From Nitrospira defluvii (GTDB lineage Bacteria > Nitrospirota > Nitrospiria > Nitrospirales > Nitrospiraceae): DNA of 64,000 bases. The notes beneath the pieces were generated by a model. The model was not told the DNA's origin. It did no database searches and was given only the letters and a program-made list of their open reading frames with translations. The stretch lies in NCBI RefSeq assembly GCF_905220995.1, contig NZ_CAJNBJ010000001.1:1054001-1118000 (forward strand), given 5' to 3'. Position numbers and translations under genes: made by a program. Of the stretch, positions 27,138-35,047 are shown in pieces; position 1 is the stretch's first letter; every line of letters begins with the position of its first letter.

Positions 27138-27407
27138 ATGGCCAGTCAGGTTCCTCCACAAAAGCCGGGCGCGTCACCAACGAACAATCAAGACGTGTGG
27201 GATGTGGAACTGTTGCATGTGCACGTGTCACGCAAGGGAAAACTCGTCAACGCCGAGTGGGCCCTCCATCCACAGATCAAGGCCGACCTCAGTGCGGACG
27301 AGTGGAAGGAACTCGGCGAGCTGATGAACAAGGTCACCACCATCGTGGGATATCGCTTTTCTCAGGCCCTCAACGAGGCCGATCCGGCGCCGCCCGGAAA
27401 CGCGTAG
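27138..27407 (+). CDS. Hypothetical small soluble protein
   Basis: 89 residues from the ATG at 27138, with AAAGGAG ten bases upstream. The N-terminus is Pro/Gln-rich and disordered (MASQVPPQKPGASPTNNQ), followed by one folded segment WDVELLHVHVSRKGKLVNAEWALHPQ and a helix SADEWKELGELMNKVTTIVGYRF. No family is recognised. It lies between the phosphatase and the AhpD-like gene on the same strand. A RiPP precursor role is unlikely since the tail lacks Cys/Ser/Gly-rich core residues. Confidence 0.6.
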   Translation: MASQVPPQKPGASPTNNQDVWDVELLHVHVSRKGKLVNAEWALHPQIKADLSADEWKELGELMNKVTTIVGYRFSQALNEADPAPPGNA

Positions 27408-27496
27408 TCACGTCTCGCCAACAGGCACCGCTCGCGCGCCGGTCGCTCGGCGTCCACGCGAGCACCATCACACAGACTGAACCAGTGAGGTCATTC

Positions 27497-27829
27497 ATGG
27501 ACTGCTATTACCATTCGAAGGATCTTGGCAAATTCGGAGACATCGGGAAGGGGAACCCGGCCCTGTGGGAGAAGTTCATGAGTTATTACAGCGCGGTCTT
27601 TGCCGACGGCGCGCTCTCGGAACGGGAGAAGGCGCTCATTGCGCTCGGTGTGGCCCATGCGGTGCAGTGCCCCTATTGCATCGACGCCTACACACAAGCC
27701 TGCCTGGAAAAGGGATCGAACACGGAAGAAATGACGGAAGCCGTCCACGTCGCCTGCGCCATCCGCGGTGGGGCCTCGCTGGTGCACGGCGTCCAGATGC
27801 GGAACGTCGCCGAGAAGCTCTCGATGTGA
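27497..27829 (+). CDS. AhpD/carboxymuconolactone-decarboxylase-like protein (arsenosugar-type)
   Basis: 110 residues from the ATG at 27497, with GAGGT six bases upstream. The redox/proton-relay motif is EKALIALGVAHAVQCPYCIDAYTQAC, with CPYC, then a helical GASLVHGVQMRN. Close relatives annotated as arsenosugar-biosynthesis-associated peroxidase-like proteins start with a Tyr-rich YY..KDL.KFG and share WEKFMSYYSAVFADGALSEREKALIAL. The radical-SAM and methyltransferase genes usually found with them are not here, so the arsenic link is tentative. It probably uses its Cys pair in peroxide or radical detoxification. Confidence 0.82.
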   Translation: MDCYYHSKDLGKFGDIGKGNPALWEKFMSYYSAVFADGALSEREKALIALGVAHAVQCPYCIDAYTQACLEKGSNTEEMTEAVHVACAIRGGASLVHGVQMRNVAEKLSM

Positions 27830-27953
27830 TTGTTCAGCGGCGACTCGGCTCACGCGGAAGGTTACGGCAAGCGCAGGGCCGAGGCGCACGGAATCGGTAC
27901 GGGGATGGCCTCAGCGAAACAAACACAACGCCGGCGACCTGGTTCACCTTCCG

Positions 27954-29816
27954 CTAGTAGTAGGGATGCTCGGGGATGGCCAACGTGAAATACTTCCCGC
28001 GCTCTTCGTACAGGATACAACGACTGATCAGGATGCTCAGCGCCTCAGTCAACTCGTCTTCCGAGCATGACCTGTCCCGCTTCGCCTCGCTCAATGCCGC
28101 GCGAATCTGATCACGACTCTTCGCGGCCTCATTGCACACCTCGATAATGCCCGCCGCGGGCCAGTCGTATCGTCGTCTGGTCGGCATCTGCGGATCGCGC
28201 CCATCATAAATCGTCACGTAGTCCATGGCCTTGGAGAAATACAAGAACGGCCGGTCGTTGCTGCGCGCCCTCCGCTGCCATTCCTCCACCAAGCCGATCA
28301 ATTCCTGATAGACGTGCGGGTCCACGGGCCAGGCGTCGAGTTCATATTCGAAATCATAGGCGATCTTGCGCAGATCGACGCGCGCCGCATCGTACACATA
28401 TTCATACGCTGTCCCTGGACCCGTGATGCGCACGCCATACTCATGCGGTTTCGTAAAGTAGGGACTGAAGCGTTGCAGCCAAAATTTCCCGGTCGCCTCC
28501 GGCGCTTGTAAATGAAACAGCGACGGCAGGAGATCGATCTGCCGCCGATAGTCCTCATTCGTTTCACCGGGAAAACCAAGCAGAATATTCCAGGAGACCG
28601 CGACCCGGTAATAACAACTCCACTTGAGACAGATGATGTTCTGCATGGGCGTCACGCCCTTGTCCATCGCTTTGAGCTGCGAGAGACTGAGGCTTTCCAA
28701 ACCTGGTTGCATGCACTTCACACCACCAACCGCCAGCGTCCGGATTTGGCTCTTCTGCAGATTGCTCTTGGTCTCGATAAACACATCCAGGTCGCAATGC
28801 TCAGCAGCAAATCGTCCGAACAGGTTGTCGACATATTTCATGTCGATGATGTTATCCACCAGCCGGAAGCGAGTCGTATCGTAGCGGCTCGAGAGGTAGG
28901 CCATTTCCTGCGCGACCTGCTCCGGGGATTTCGCCCGGAACTTCATGCTCTGGGCGTTCAACCCGCAAAACGTGCAATGGTGCTTCTCACCCCACCAGCA
29001 GCCGCGAGACCCTTCATACAGCAGAATGCGGTCCAACCCGCGGGAGGCTTCTGTGCCGAGTTCGGCCAGGAGATGATAGTAATCGTCATAGTCCGGCGGG
29101 CCGGTCTGAGCAAACTCGGTGAAGAGGGCGGTGTTCGGTGTGAACCGAATCGCTCCCTGCTCTCGATGGGTAACACCGTTGGGGCAGGGCCCGGTCGATC
29201 CGCGCATCACATAGTCGACCAACGCGGGGAACGTCACCTCACCCTCGCCGACGACCACGTGGTCGATGAACGGAAAGGCCCGAAAGAATTCCAAGCCCAT
29301 CTCGCCGTCGTAGTTGGCACCACCGAACACGATCTTCACGTCCGGATACAGATCCTTGATCAGCTTGGCCATCGTGAGGCTGGCCACATTTTGATCAAAG
29401 GTGGAGGTAAACCCGACGATCTTGTACTGCCCCCAATCAATCCCCGCCATCGCGGCGGTCAGGAATTGCGGCGCCGTGCGCGTGGCCATGTCCTCAAAAA
29501 ACGACACCGGCTGACCACTCTCCCGGGCGATCTGCTCGAAGACCGGCTTAAACACGCGCGGATACTCCGCCCGCTTAGGGTTGTCACGAAAGAGCAGGTA
29601 GGAGAACAACCATTCACCGAATAACGCCCGCTTCTCACAAATCGATTCGTAGAGAGGGATCCCGATCTTGTGAGCAAACCGCACATTGAGATGGTGGCAA
29701 TCGACCGCAACGCCTTTGGCTTTCAGCAACGCAGAGAGCGTGCCTAACTGAATGGACGGGTACTTCGAGAAGCTGAAGGGCATGTTGACGAGCGCGACCT
29801 GGGCCCTGTCACTCAT
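27954..29816 (-). CDS. B12-binding radical SAM protein of the RiPP C-methyltransferase type
   Basis: 620 residues. The N-terminal domain (ALVNMPFSFSKYPSIQLGTL...IVGFTSTFDQNVASL..AKLIK...IVFGGANYDGEMG) is a cobalamin-binding fold. The radical SAM core follows with GCWWGEKHHCTFCG, a C-x7-C-x2-C cluster motif typical of the RiPP maturation C-methyltransferase family (TIGR03975) rather than the canonical C-x3-C-x2-C. ETKSNLQKSQI and the LLGFPGETNEDY patch support the fold. These enzymes methylate unactivated carbons of ribosomal peptides. No precursor peptide was found within the flanking genes. The terpene-like neighbours of other B12-rSAMs are also absent. Confidence 0.85.
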   Translation of the reverse strand: MSDRAQVALVNMPFSFSKYPSIQLGTLSALLKAKGVAVDCHHLNVRFAHKIGIPLYESICEKRALFGEWLFSYLLFRDNPKRAEYPRVFKPVFEQIARESGQPVSFFEDMATRTAPQFLTAAMAGIDWGQYKIVGFTSTFDQNVASLTMAKLIKDLYPDVKIVFGGANYDGEMGLEFFRAFPFIDHVVVGEGEVTFPALVDYVMRGSTGPCPNGVTHREQGAIRFTPNTALFTEFAQTGPPDYDDYYHLLAELGTEASRGLDRILLYEGSRGCWWGEKHHCTFCGLNAQSMKFRAKSPEQVAQEMAYLSSRYDTTRFRLVDNIIDMKYVDNLFGRFAAEHCDLDVFIETKSNLQKSQIRTLAVGGVKCMQPGLESLSLSQLKAMDKGVTPMQNIICLKWSCYYRVAVSWNILLGFPGETNEDYRRQIDLLPSLFHLQAPEATGKFWLQRFSPYFTKPHEYGVRITGPGTAYEYVYDAARVDLRKIAYDFEYELDAWPVDPHVYQELIGLVEEWQRRARSNDRPFLYFSKAMDYVTIYDGRDPQMPTRRRYDWPAAGIIEVCNEAAKSRDQIRAALSEAKRDRSCSEDELTEALSILISRCILYEERGKYFTLAIPEHPYY

Positions 29817-29855
29817 GAGCCACCTCGATGGTCCTCGCGGAGCAGATCACCACGA

Positions 29856-30206
29856 TCACCCGGCCACGGCCCGGAACGATTCGAATTCCCGATCGGCCTT
29901 CGCCGCCAGATAAAAATCGCTCTCGGTGAGGCCGCTGATCTTGTGCGTCCAAATCTCCACCTTGCACTTACCCCAGGCCACATACAGATCCGGATGATGC
30001 CCTTCGGCTTCTGCCACCGCTCCGACCTTGTTCGCAAACGCGAGCGACTGCGCAAAATCCTTGAAGGTATAGAGCCGTTCCAGATGACCGTCGTTGTTCA
30101 AGGCCCATCCGCGCCCCAACTCTTTCAGCAGGGCTTGCGTACGCTCCGCAGGCAGGGGAGGGACCCCGCCCCGGCAGGGAATACATTTGTTGTCGGCGAG
30201 ACTCAT
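29856..30206 (-). CDS. phhB: Pterin-4-alpha-carbinolamine dehydratase
   Basis: 116 residues from the ATG at 30204-30206, preceded by GGAGGAGAATCC. Active-site motif AEAEGHHPDLYVAW with two His, and VEIWTHKISGLTESDFYLAAK, are characteristic. It recycles tetrahydrobiopterin or, in bacteria without phenylalanine hydroxylase, has a role in pterin metabolism. An N-terminal CxxC (CIPCRGGVPPL) is common in the bacterial form. The gene is 40 bases upstream of the radical SAM gene and probably shares its transcript, though a functional link is not obvious. Confidence 0.93.
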   Translation of the reverse strand: MSLADNKCIPCRGGVPPLPAERTQALLKELGRGWALNNDGHLERLYTFKDFAQSLAFANKVGAVAEAEGHHPDLYVAWGKCKVEIWTHKISGLTESDFYLAAKADREFESFRAVAG

Positions 30207-30297
30207 GGATTCTCCTCCCCAGGCAACCGGCATCGCCCGGCATCATCAGCCATTCACGCGCCATTGTACGAGCCACCTGTTCCAGCCCGCAACCGTG

Positions 30298-30786
30298 TCA
30301 CCGCCCTGACGGGTGCACCATCCGGTCCAGGTTCATCGCAGCATGTCCTCTCTCGAAAAACAGCCCTCGATTGATATCCCCCACGCTGACCATCCCGACC
30401 AACGCTCCCTTTTCAACCACAGGAATCCGGCGAAAATTCTTGATGCCCATGTAGGACGCAGCCTCCAGCACGGGAGTGCGCGGGGACACCGTCAGTGGAT
30501 TCAGACTCATCACCTCTTCGACCCGCTGGGCAAGCACATCGGCATATCCTTCCTCCATCTCCACGAAATCACGGCTGTGCACGTTGTCATGAATGTACTC
30601 GCCGTAATTCGGATAGAGCGGAATCAACACATCGCGCAGCGTCACCATGCCGATCAAGACCTCCCCGTCTTCCACCACGGGGATGGCGCCGCAATGGCGG
30701 CTGAGCATCTTGGTCACCACGGAACGGACGGAATCGTTGCGCCTGGCCGTCACCACACCGGCAGACATGACATCCTGAACAAGCAT
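30298..30786 (-). CDS. CBS-domain pair protein
   Basis: 162 residues from the ATG at 30784-30786, with AAGGAGG five bases upstream. Two CBS motifs: VQDVMSAGVVTARRNDSVRSVVTKMLSRHCGAIPVVEDGEVLIGMVTLRDVL and VEEVMSLNPLTVSPRTPVLEAASYMGIKNFRRIPVVEKGALVGMVSVGDI. Such stand-alone pairs bind adenine nucleotides and act as energy or redox sensors. No effector domain is attached and no partner is visible nearby. Confidence 0.92.
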   Translation of the reverse strand: MLVQDVMSAGVVTARRNDSVRSVVTKMLSRHCGAIPVVEDGEVLIGMVTLRDVLIPLYPNYGEYIHDNVHSRDFVEMEEGYADVLAQRVEEVMSLNPLTVSPRTPVLEAASYMGIKNFRRIPVVEKGALVGMVSVGDINRGLFFERGHAAMNLDRMVHPSGR

Positions 30787-30970
30787 GGCAGCCTCCTTGA
30801 TGATCACCGTGACTCATGAGCGAGTCACCGGACAACGTCAATGGGGGTGGAGGGACTCAGCCGAGCGGTTCTCTACGACGTTCGGCCTGTGCAGACTCCG
30901 ATCGCGAGTACCCCCAACGGCCCTGTCCCTTCGGCATTCTTTGCAGAGATACGCGAAATATGGTAGGGAA

Positions 30971-31732
30971 GTGCCGTTTGAAAAGAAAGCCCCCCTCCCC
31001 GAGCCCAGTGGGGCGACAGCGGGGAGCACGCTTCGGACCTTCTCACGCGAGGTCGCTATCCCTTCCGTCCTTCGCATTGGTCATCGCGGAGCTTCCGGCC
31101 ACGCTCCCGAAAACACCCTCGCTTCTATCTGGAAAGCTCGATCCTTCCATGTCGATTTTATCGAGGTCGACGTGCGCGAAACCAGCGACGGCCATTTGGT
31201 GCTGCTGCACGATGATACGATCGACCGCACCACCAACAAATCAGGCACCCTCGCCGACATGACACTGGAGCAGGTGCAACGGCTCGATGCGGGGAATTGG
31301 CAGCGCATTCCGACCTTGGAAGAGGCCCTGGACATCGCCGGGCAGGCCATCGGGGTCATCCTTGAGCTGAAGGTGGAGGGGATAGGGAACGAGGCGTGCG
31401 CGATCGTCAAACGTACCGGGTTCTCCGGCCCGCTGATTTATGCGTCGTTTTTGATCGCGGAACTGCACCGCGTGCGTCAAGCCGATCCCGATGCGCGCAT
31501 CATGGTCCTCCATCATCGCCGCCTCCCGCCCGATCCGATCGCGGACGTGCTCGCGTTGAATGCGGCCTACGTCGGCTTCCACTATTCGAGCATCACACCC
31601 GCGTTGCTCCAGGCCTATCATGACCTGGGGCGGCAGGTGTTCACCTACACCGTGAACGAGCGGCAGGACATTCAGCGGATGCGGGAGCTGGGTGTGGACG
31701 GCATCGTGTCCGACTATCCCGATCGCATCTGA
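30971..31732 (+). CDS. Glycerophosphodiester phosphodiesterase
   Basis: About 253 residues. IGHRGASGHAPENTLASI, DFIEVDVRETSDGHLVLLHDDTIDRTTN and GVILELKVEG are the GDPD catalytic and metal-binding motifs, followed by VFTYTVNERQDIQRMRELGVDGIVSDYPDR. It cleaves glycerophosphodiesters to glycerol-3-phosphate. The start is uncertain: the frame is open to 30785, but residues before the GTG at 30971 look non-coding and would run into the CBS gene. No signal peptide is seen, which suggests a cytosolic UgpQ-like enzyme. Confidence 0.85.
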   Translation: MPFEKKAPLPEPSGATAGSTLRTFSREVAIPSVLRIGHRGASGHAPENTLASIWKARSFHVDFIEVDVRETSDGHLVLLHDDTIDRTTNKSGTLADMTLEQVQRLDAGNWQRIPTLEEALDIAGQAIGVILELKVEGIGNEACAIVKRTGFSGPLIYASFLIAELHRVRQADPDARIMVLHHRRLPPDPIADVLALNAAYVGFHYSSITPALLQAYHDLGRQVFTYTVNERQDIQRMRELGVDGIVSDYPDRI

Positions 31733-31772
31733 GTCAGGGCCATACGCGAGGTCCCGACGAACGCGGGACTTC

Positions 31773-32309
31773 TCACGCGGCCCTCAACTTCACCACAATT
31801 TGCTGCGACGCGACGCTGTTCGGCACGACGATATGCCGGTCGTCCGATGTCCTCACCAAAATATACCCCATCGTCATCTCATCGATCACCCCGGTCTCGA
31901 GGCCGGTCGGAGCAGACAGCTGCACGCGATCACCCACTTCGAACGGCTGATACAACAACAGGGCAAAGCCTGACACCAAATTGCTCAGCGTCGTCTGCGC
32001 CGCCAATCCAAACAGGATCGACGCCACCCCGGCGCTGGCGAGCAACGCCGTGCCCACGGAATGGAGTTGCGGAATAGCATTGAAATAGAGGATCACGGCC
32101 AAGCTGTAGACAACGACTTGCCCAAGCCTGGTCAGCAGCGTGCAGGCGGCTTGATCGTTGAGCAGGTACCCGATTCGTCGCACGCCCGCCCGAACCAGTC
32201 GCGCCAGAAACCATGCCACCAGGATGAAGAGAAACGCATAAAATGCCGCGCCAACGAGCGTAGTAGGATCAATGAACTCACCACGGACAAACAGGCCGAG
32301 AACAGGCAT
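31773..32309 (-). CDS. Small MscS-family mechanosensitive channel
   Basis: 178 residues from the ATG at 32307-32309, preceded by GGAGGTATCCC. Two membrane segments are followed by the pore helix LLASAGVASILFGLAAQTTLSNLVSGFALLLYQPFEVGDRVQL, the MscS TM3 motif with Gly/Ala packing, and the beta domain VIDEMTMGYILVRTSDDRHIVVPNS. The protein ends shortly after, lacking the C-terminal vestibule of E. coli MscS (286 residues), so it is a minimal version. It releases solutes on osmotic downshift. Confidence 0.9.
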   Translation of the reverse strand: MPVLGLFVRGEFIDPTTLVGAAFYAFLFILVAWFLARLVRAGVRRIGYLLNDQAACTLLTRLGQVVVYSLAVILYFNAIPQLHSVGTALLASAGVASILFGLAAQTTLSNLVSGFALLLYQPFEVGDRVQLSAPTGLETGVIDEMTMGYILVRTSDDRHIVVPNSVASQQIVVKLRAA

Positions 32310-32404
32310 GGGATACCTCCATCACAGAACACGTGGGTCACGATGAGTGGCTGATTCGACAGTAGGTCAGAGGGGAGCCGGGGGACAAGAGCGGAACAGC
32401 GGGC

Positions 32405-32860
32405 CTGAAAATGCCACGGGCGACCCTACACTGCGGTGGGAGGTCGCCCGTGGATGGCGCTTGGGACGCCGAAGATCATTTAGGTTGTCTGAATCAGGGG
32501 ACCCGTTCGAGAAGACGGAGTGTCAGGATGTTCGTCAGGGGAGTGATGCTCCCAGGATTCAGGTGTGCCTCGTGAGAATTCAATCCCTCGGTTCGTTCGG
32601 TGGCTGAATTCTGTCATCAGACAGTGCCATGAGGCACCAGCCAGCGAAGGATCGTTCCACACGACCGACGAGCAACCCGCCCTCAACTCTGCGGGCCGTT
32701 CTAGTCCGGTGGCGTAAGTTCTTCCATCTGTGAACCTCCCCGGTTGAGGAGTGGCGAGGTTTCCCGAACAGGCGCGCACTGCTCATCGCCTCGTCACGGT
32801 ACACACAGCTCTTGAAACTCACAATGTCCTCTTACGCTCGTTAGAAAATCCTGTCAACAG
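32405..32860 (-). repeat. Diverged tandem element copy A (candidate structured RNA or decayed gene)
   Basis: About 0.45 kb aligning by eye with 32920-33375. On the minus strand it starts with TGTTGACAGGAT (TTGACA at 32857-32852) and GAGCGTA, and includes GGGGAGGT then a micro-frame ATG-GAA-GAA-CTT-ACG-CCA-CCG-GAC-TAG (32727-32701). Hairpins are GCGGG/CCCGC (32691-32695 with 32676-32680), a GTGCC/GGCAC pair and CTGTC/GACAG (32611-32637 region). It ends in GGCGCTTGGGACGCCG (plus strand 32456-32471) and a perfect 12-bp terminal hairpin CCACGGGCGACC/GGTCGCCCGTGG (32414-32453). No credible protein is encoded. Confidence 0.5.
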
Positions 32861-32919
32861 AAAAATCGGCCCTAGGAATTTTTTTTCGATCCCTTGAATG
32901 TCGCCTCTCTCACAATACA

Positions 32920-33375
32920 ACACGGGCCCCCGTTGAACCGGGAGCCCGCGTGCGGCGCTTGGGACGCCGACCGTATGAGAAACAATGTGGCGGCCCGTGC
33001 AAGACCGGCCGAGTGCAACAGCAGGAACAACATCTCGTCGGAACAAGAAGGGTGCCCCGAGCGGGCGACGATTCAAGAAGGTCAACCGGTTCCTGGGCAA
33101 ACACGTGACGCCATCAGAGGCTGTGGCGCAGGGTTGATGCCGAGTGGCATAGCCGGTGGAGAACCGGTCGAACAGGCCGACGAGACAGCTGCCTTCAGCT
33201 CGGCAGGCCGTCAGGGCCAGGTGGAGTCGTATCGTTCATCATCCACCCTCCTCTCTGATGCGGGAATCCGTGGAAGATCTAGATGACAGCCGCGCGGTCT
33301 GTCCGGTCCCCCACCACGACGGTAAAGTCGGGCCGCAAATCCTATCTACGCTCCTCACCACATTCTGTCAACAGG
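32920..33375 (-). repeat. Diverged tandem element copy B (candidate structured RNA or decayed gene)
   Basis: Second copy, offset by about 500-513 bp from A. It has TGTTGACAGAAT (TTGACA at 33371-33366) and GAGCGTA, then AGGAGG and a micro-frame of 15 codons at 33242-33195 whose M-x-D-T-T-P-P resembles M-E-E-L-T-P-P in copy A. The hairpin CTGCC/GGCAG (33189-33193 with 33202-33206) sits exactly where copy A has CCCGC/GCGGG, with three compensatory pair changes. TGCC/GGCA and CCGGT/ACCGG hairpins follow at 33138-33167. It shares the 16-mer GGCGCTTGGGACGCCG (32954-32969) and ends in an imperfect GC-rich hairpin at 32920-32952. Confidence 0.5.
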
Positions 33376-33390
33376 GAGCACGCCGGTCCG

Positions 33391-34059
33391 TCACTCCGGT
33401 TTGACTACGGCCATCTCCTGCTTCTGGTAATCGGCAGGAGGAACGAAGAGCCGATCCGCCAGGGGTTGCGATTCGATTTTCACGGCTTCCCAGTGCGCCT
33501 CTTCCCGACCCTTACCGTCACGATCCACGCCCTTGATCGGGAAACCTCCATCCTTGAACAGGTCTCGCATCCATCCCGGCCACAGGGATGCGCCACCGGC
33601 CTGCGCACTTGTCATACCGAAAAGGGCGGCACTCCCGATCGCCTTCGCCATGCAGAATTCGCCGGTGCTGCCGTCCGACCGATCTTTCATGTGATAGACC
33701 TCGCAGGCGTATCCGGCCACCGTCTCGTGCTTGCCGGTTCTGGTGATCAGGATCTCGTCGAACGCCTGCGGCTGCGACTCTGACGTGGTCGCCGTGGAGA
33801 TTTCCAGATAGATTTTTTCGTCGTGATGAAGGCTGTACAGCGCTTGCTTCTTGGCGTCGAAAATCATGGCGCCTCTCCCTGCATCGGGGCCGATCTCTTC
33901 AAAACGCAGGGCATGACCTTTGAGCCACCACTGCTGCTGCGCCGTCTGGCCCCCGCTCGTTTCCTTCAGGACAATGATGCCCTCGAAGTCGCTCGCTGCC
34001 GCAACACCAGCCAGCAGCGTGCTTCCCAGGAGACTCAACAAGACGCCACGCCCCGGCAT
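33391..34059 (-). CDS. Exported DUF4412-like protein (copy 1)
   Basis: 222 residues with a signal peptide ending near GVAAASDFEG. Core features are WWLKGHALRFEE...GAMIFDAKKQALYSLHHDEKIYLEI, then GYACEVYHMKD..DGSTGEFCMAKAIGSAALFG, which place it with DUF4412-type periplasmic proteins of unknown function. The same C-E-V and C-x-A-K-x-x-G-x-A blocks occur in the neighbour at 34059-34934, so the two are paralogues. The start overlaps the upstream stop by one base (TAATG). A lipid or metal ligand is possible but unproven. Confidence 0.75.
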   Translation of the reverse strand: MPGRGVLLSLLGSTLLAGVAAASDFEGIIVLKETSGGQTAQQQWWLKGHALRFEEIGPDAGRGAMIFDAKKQALYSLHHDEKIYLEISTATTSESQPQAFDEILITRTGKHETVAGYACEVYHMKDRSDGSTGEFCMAKAIGSAALFGMTSAQAGGASLWPGWMRDLFKDGGFPIKGVDRDGKGREEAHWEAVKIESQPLADRLFVPPADYQKQEMAVVKPE

Positions 34060-34934
34060 TATTGCCCACCCTGCTGCTGTTGCTGTTTCAACGCCTCGCC
34101 CAGCTGTTTCATCAGCTCTTTGAGATCCGGCTGCGGCTCACCCTCCCCGGAAGGTGCCCCCGTCTTCCCACGTGCGGCCCTGCGCTTCTTCATGTCCTCG
34201 ATCATCTTGGAGAGATCGGCGCCGCCCTGTCCTTTCGGCTCACGCATGGCCTTCATCCCTTCCTGGATGGCCGACAAGTCCCGCTTGGTCCAATCAGAGG
34301 GGAAGGCGAACAAACCCGGGTCTAAACTTTTTTTATCGACGCTGATGACCTCCATCCTCGACGTTTCCTTGCCGGCCTCATCGTACTGAATGCTCCGCAG
34401 ACCGAATCCTCCTTCCTCCACCAGTTGCTTCACCCACCCGGGCTGCGAGGATTGTCGCGTCTCCTTGGGATCGACCCAGAAGGTCGCGGCTTTTCCGAAT
34501 CCTTTTGCCACGCAGAGCTCGCTGTTCAGACGACGATCGTGCTTGTCGGTGATCCGCCACACCTCACAAGAGTATCCGGCCAGCTTCTCGGTCTTGCCGG
34601 TTCGCTCGACGAGCTGACTTTCAAATACGTCTCTCATGTGCTCCCCGCGTTCTCCGTCCAGTCTCATTTCCATGAACGTATGCTGGTCAGGCATGGCCAC
34701 CTGCATCGTCCGCGTCTTCCCATCGAAGATCATGACGTGCTTCTGACCTTCCGAGCGGGCCATTTCCACCCGCGCCTTGTCCCCTTTGAGATACCAATCC
34801 ATGTTGGTTACCGAACCAGTCTCCGCATGGCTGGCATTCATGTGCAATACACCCTCAAACTCTCCCGCGTGACTCACAAGGGGAGCGAGGCCAAACACGA
34901 GACCACCGACGACGAGAGGCCAACTTTTTCGCAT
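34059..34934 (-). CDS. Exported DUF4412-like protein with Gln-rich tail (copy 2)
   Basis: 291 residues with a signal peptide (VVGGLVFGLAPLVSHAGEFEG). Central blocks MDWYLKGDKARVEM, HVMIFDGKTRTMQVAMPDQHTFMEM and GYSCEVWRITDKHDRRLNSELCVAKGFGKAATF parallel copy 1. After residue 230 it adds a low-complexity charged region ending in LGEALKQQQQQGGQ. It is probably co-translated with copy 1. Function unknown. Confidence 0.75.
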   Translation of the reverse strand: MRKSWPLVVGGLVFGLAPLVSHAGEFEGVLHMNASHAETGSVTNMDWYLKGDKARVEMARSEGQKHVMIFDGKTRTMQVAMPDQHTFMEMRLDGERGEHMRDVFESQLVERTGKTEKLAGYSCEVWRITDKHDRRLNSELCVAKGFGKAATFWVDPKETRQSSQPGWVKQLVEEGGFGLRSIQYDEAGKETSRMEVISVDKKSLDPGLFAFPSDWTKRDLSAIQEGMKAMREPKGQGGADLSKMIEDMKKRRAARGKTGAPSGEGEPQPDLKELMKQLGEALKQQQQQGGQ

Positions 34935-35047
34935 ACTGGATACTCCTGGTTACAGTCTACCCACAACTGCGGTCGCAGTGTAGCCGAGGCCTACCAACGG
35001 CGCTAGCCCACCGACGGTGCGGGATCGACAACGAGCACAGCCGGATC

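Larger units (their letters stand above)
32310..33390. other. Roughly 1.1 kb without a credible protein-coding gene
   Basis: Between the MscS gene and the DUF4412 pair. All open frames are short, overlapping and lack homology. The content is best described by the two diverged copies of the tandem element listed at 32405-32860 and 32920-33375. Confidence 0.6.

Noticed and set aside
27138-27407. RiPP precursor for the radical SAM enzyme
   Set aside because: It is on the opposite strand, is separated by the AhpD-like gene, and has no leader/core organisation.
26837-27829. A 330-codon frame ending in the AhpD-like protein
   Set aside because: The first two thirds overlap the inositol monophosphatase gene and look non-coding; the ribosome site and family start place the true start at 27497.
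28512-29624. 370-codon plus-strand open frame
   Set aside because: Antisense of the B12/radical SAM gene, whose motifs are unambiguous.
32580-33100. Short minus-strand open frames of 80-99 codons in the tandem-element region
   Set aside because: They have no homology, no conserved frame between the two element copies, and mostly no ribosome site.
32405-33375. RNase P RNA or 6S RNA
   Set aside because: The universal RNase P cores (GAGGAAAGUC, ACAGAAA...CCGGC) are absent, and the 6S bubble architecture is not seen.
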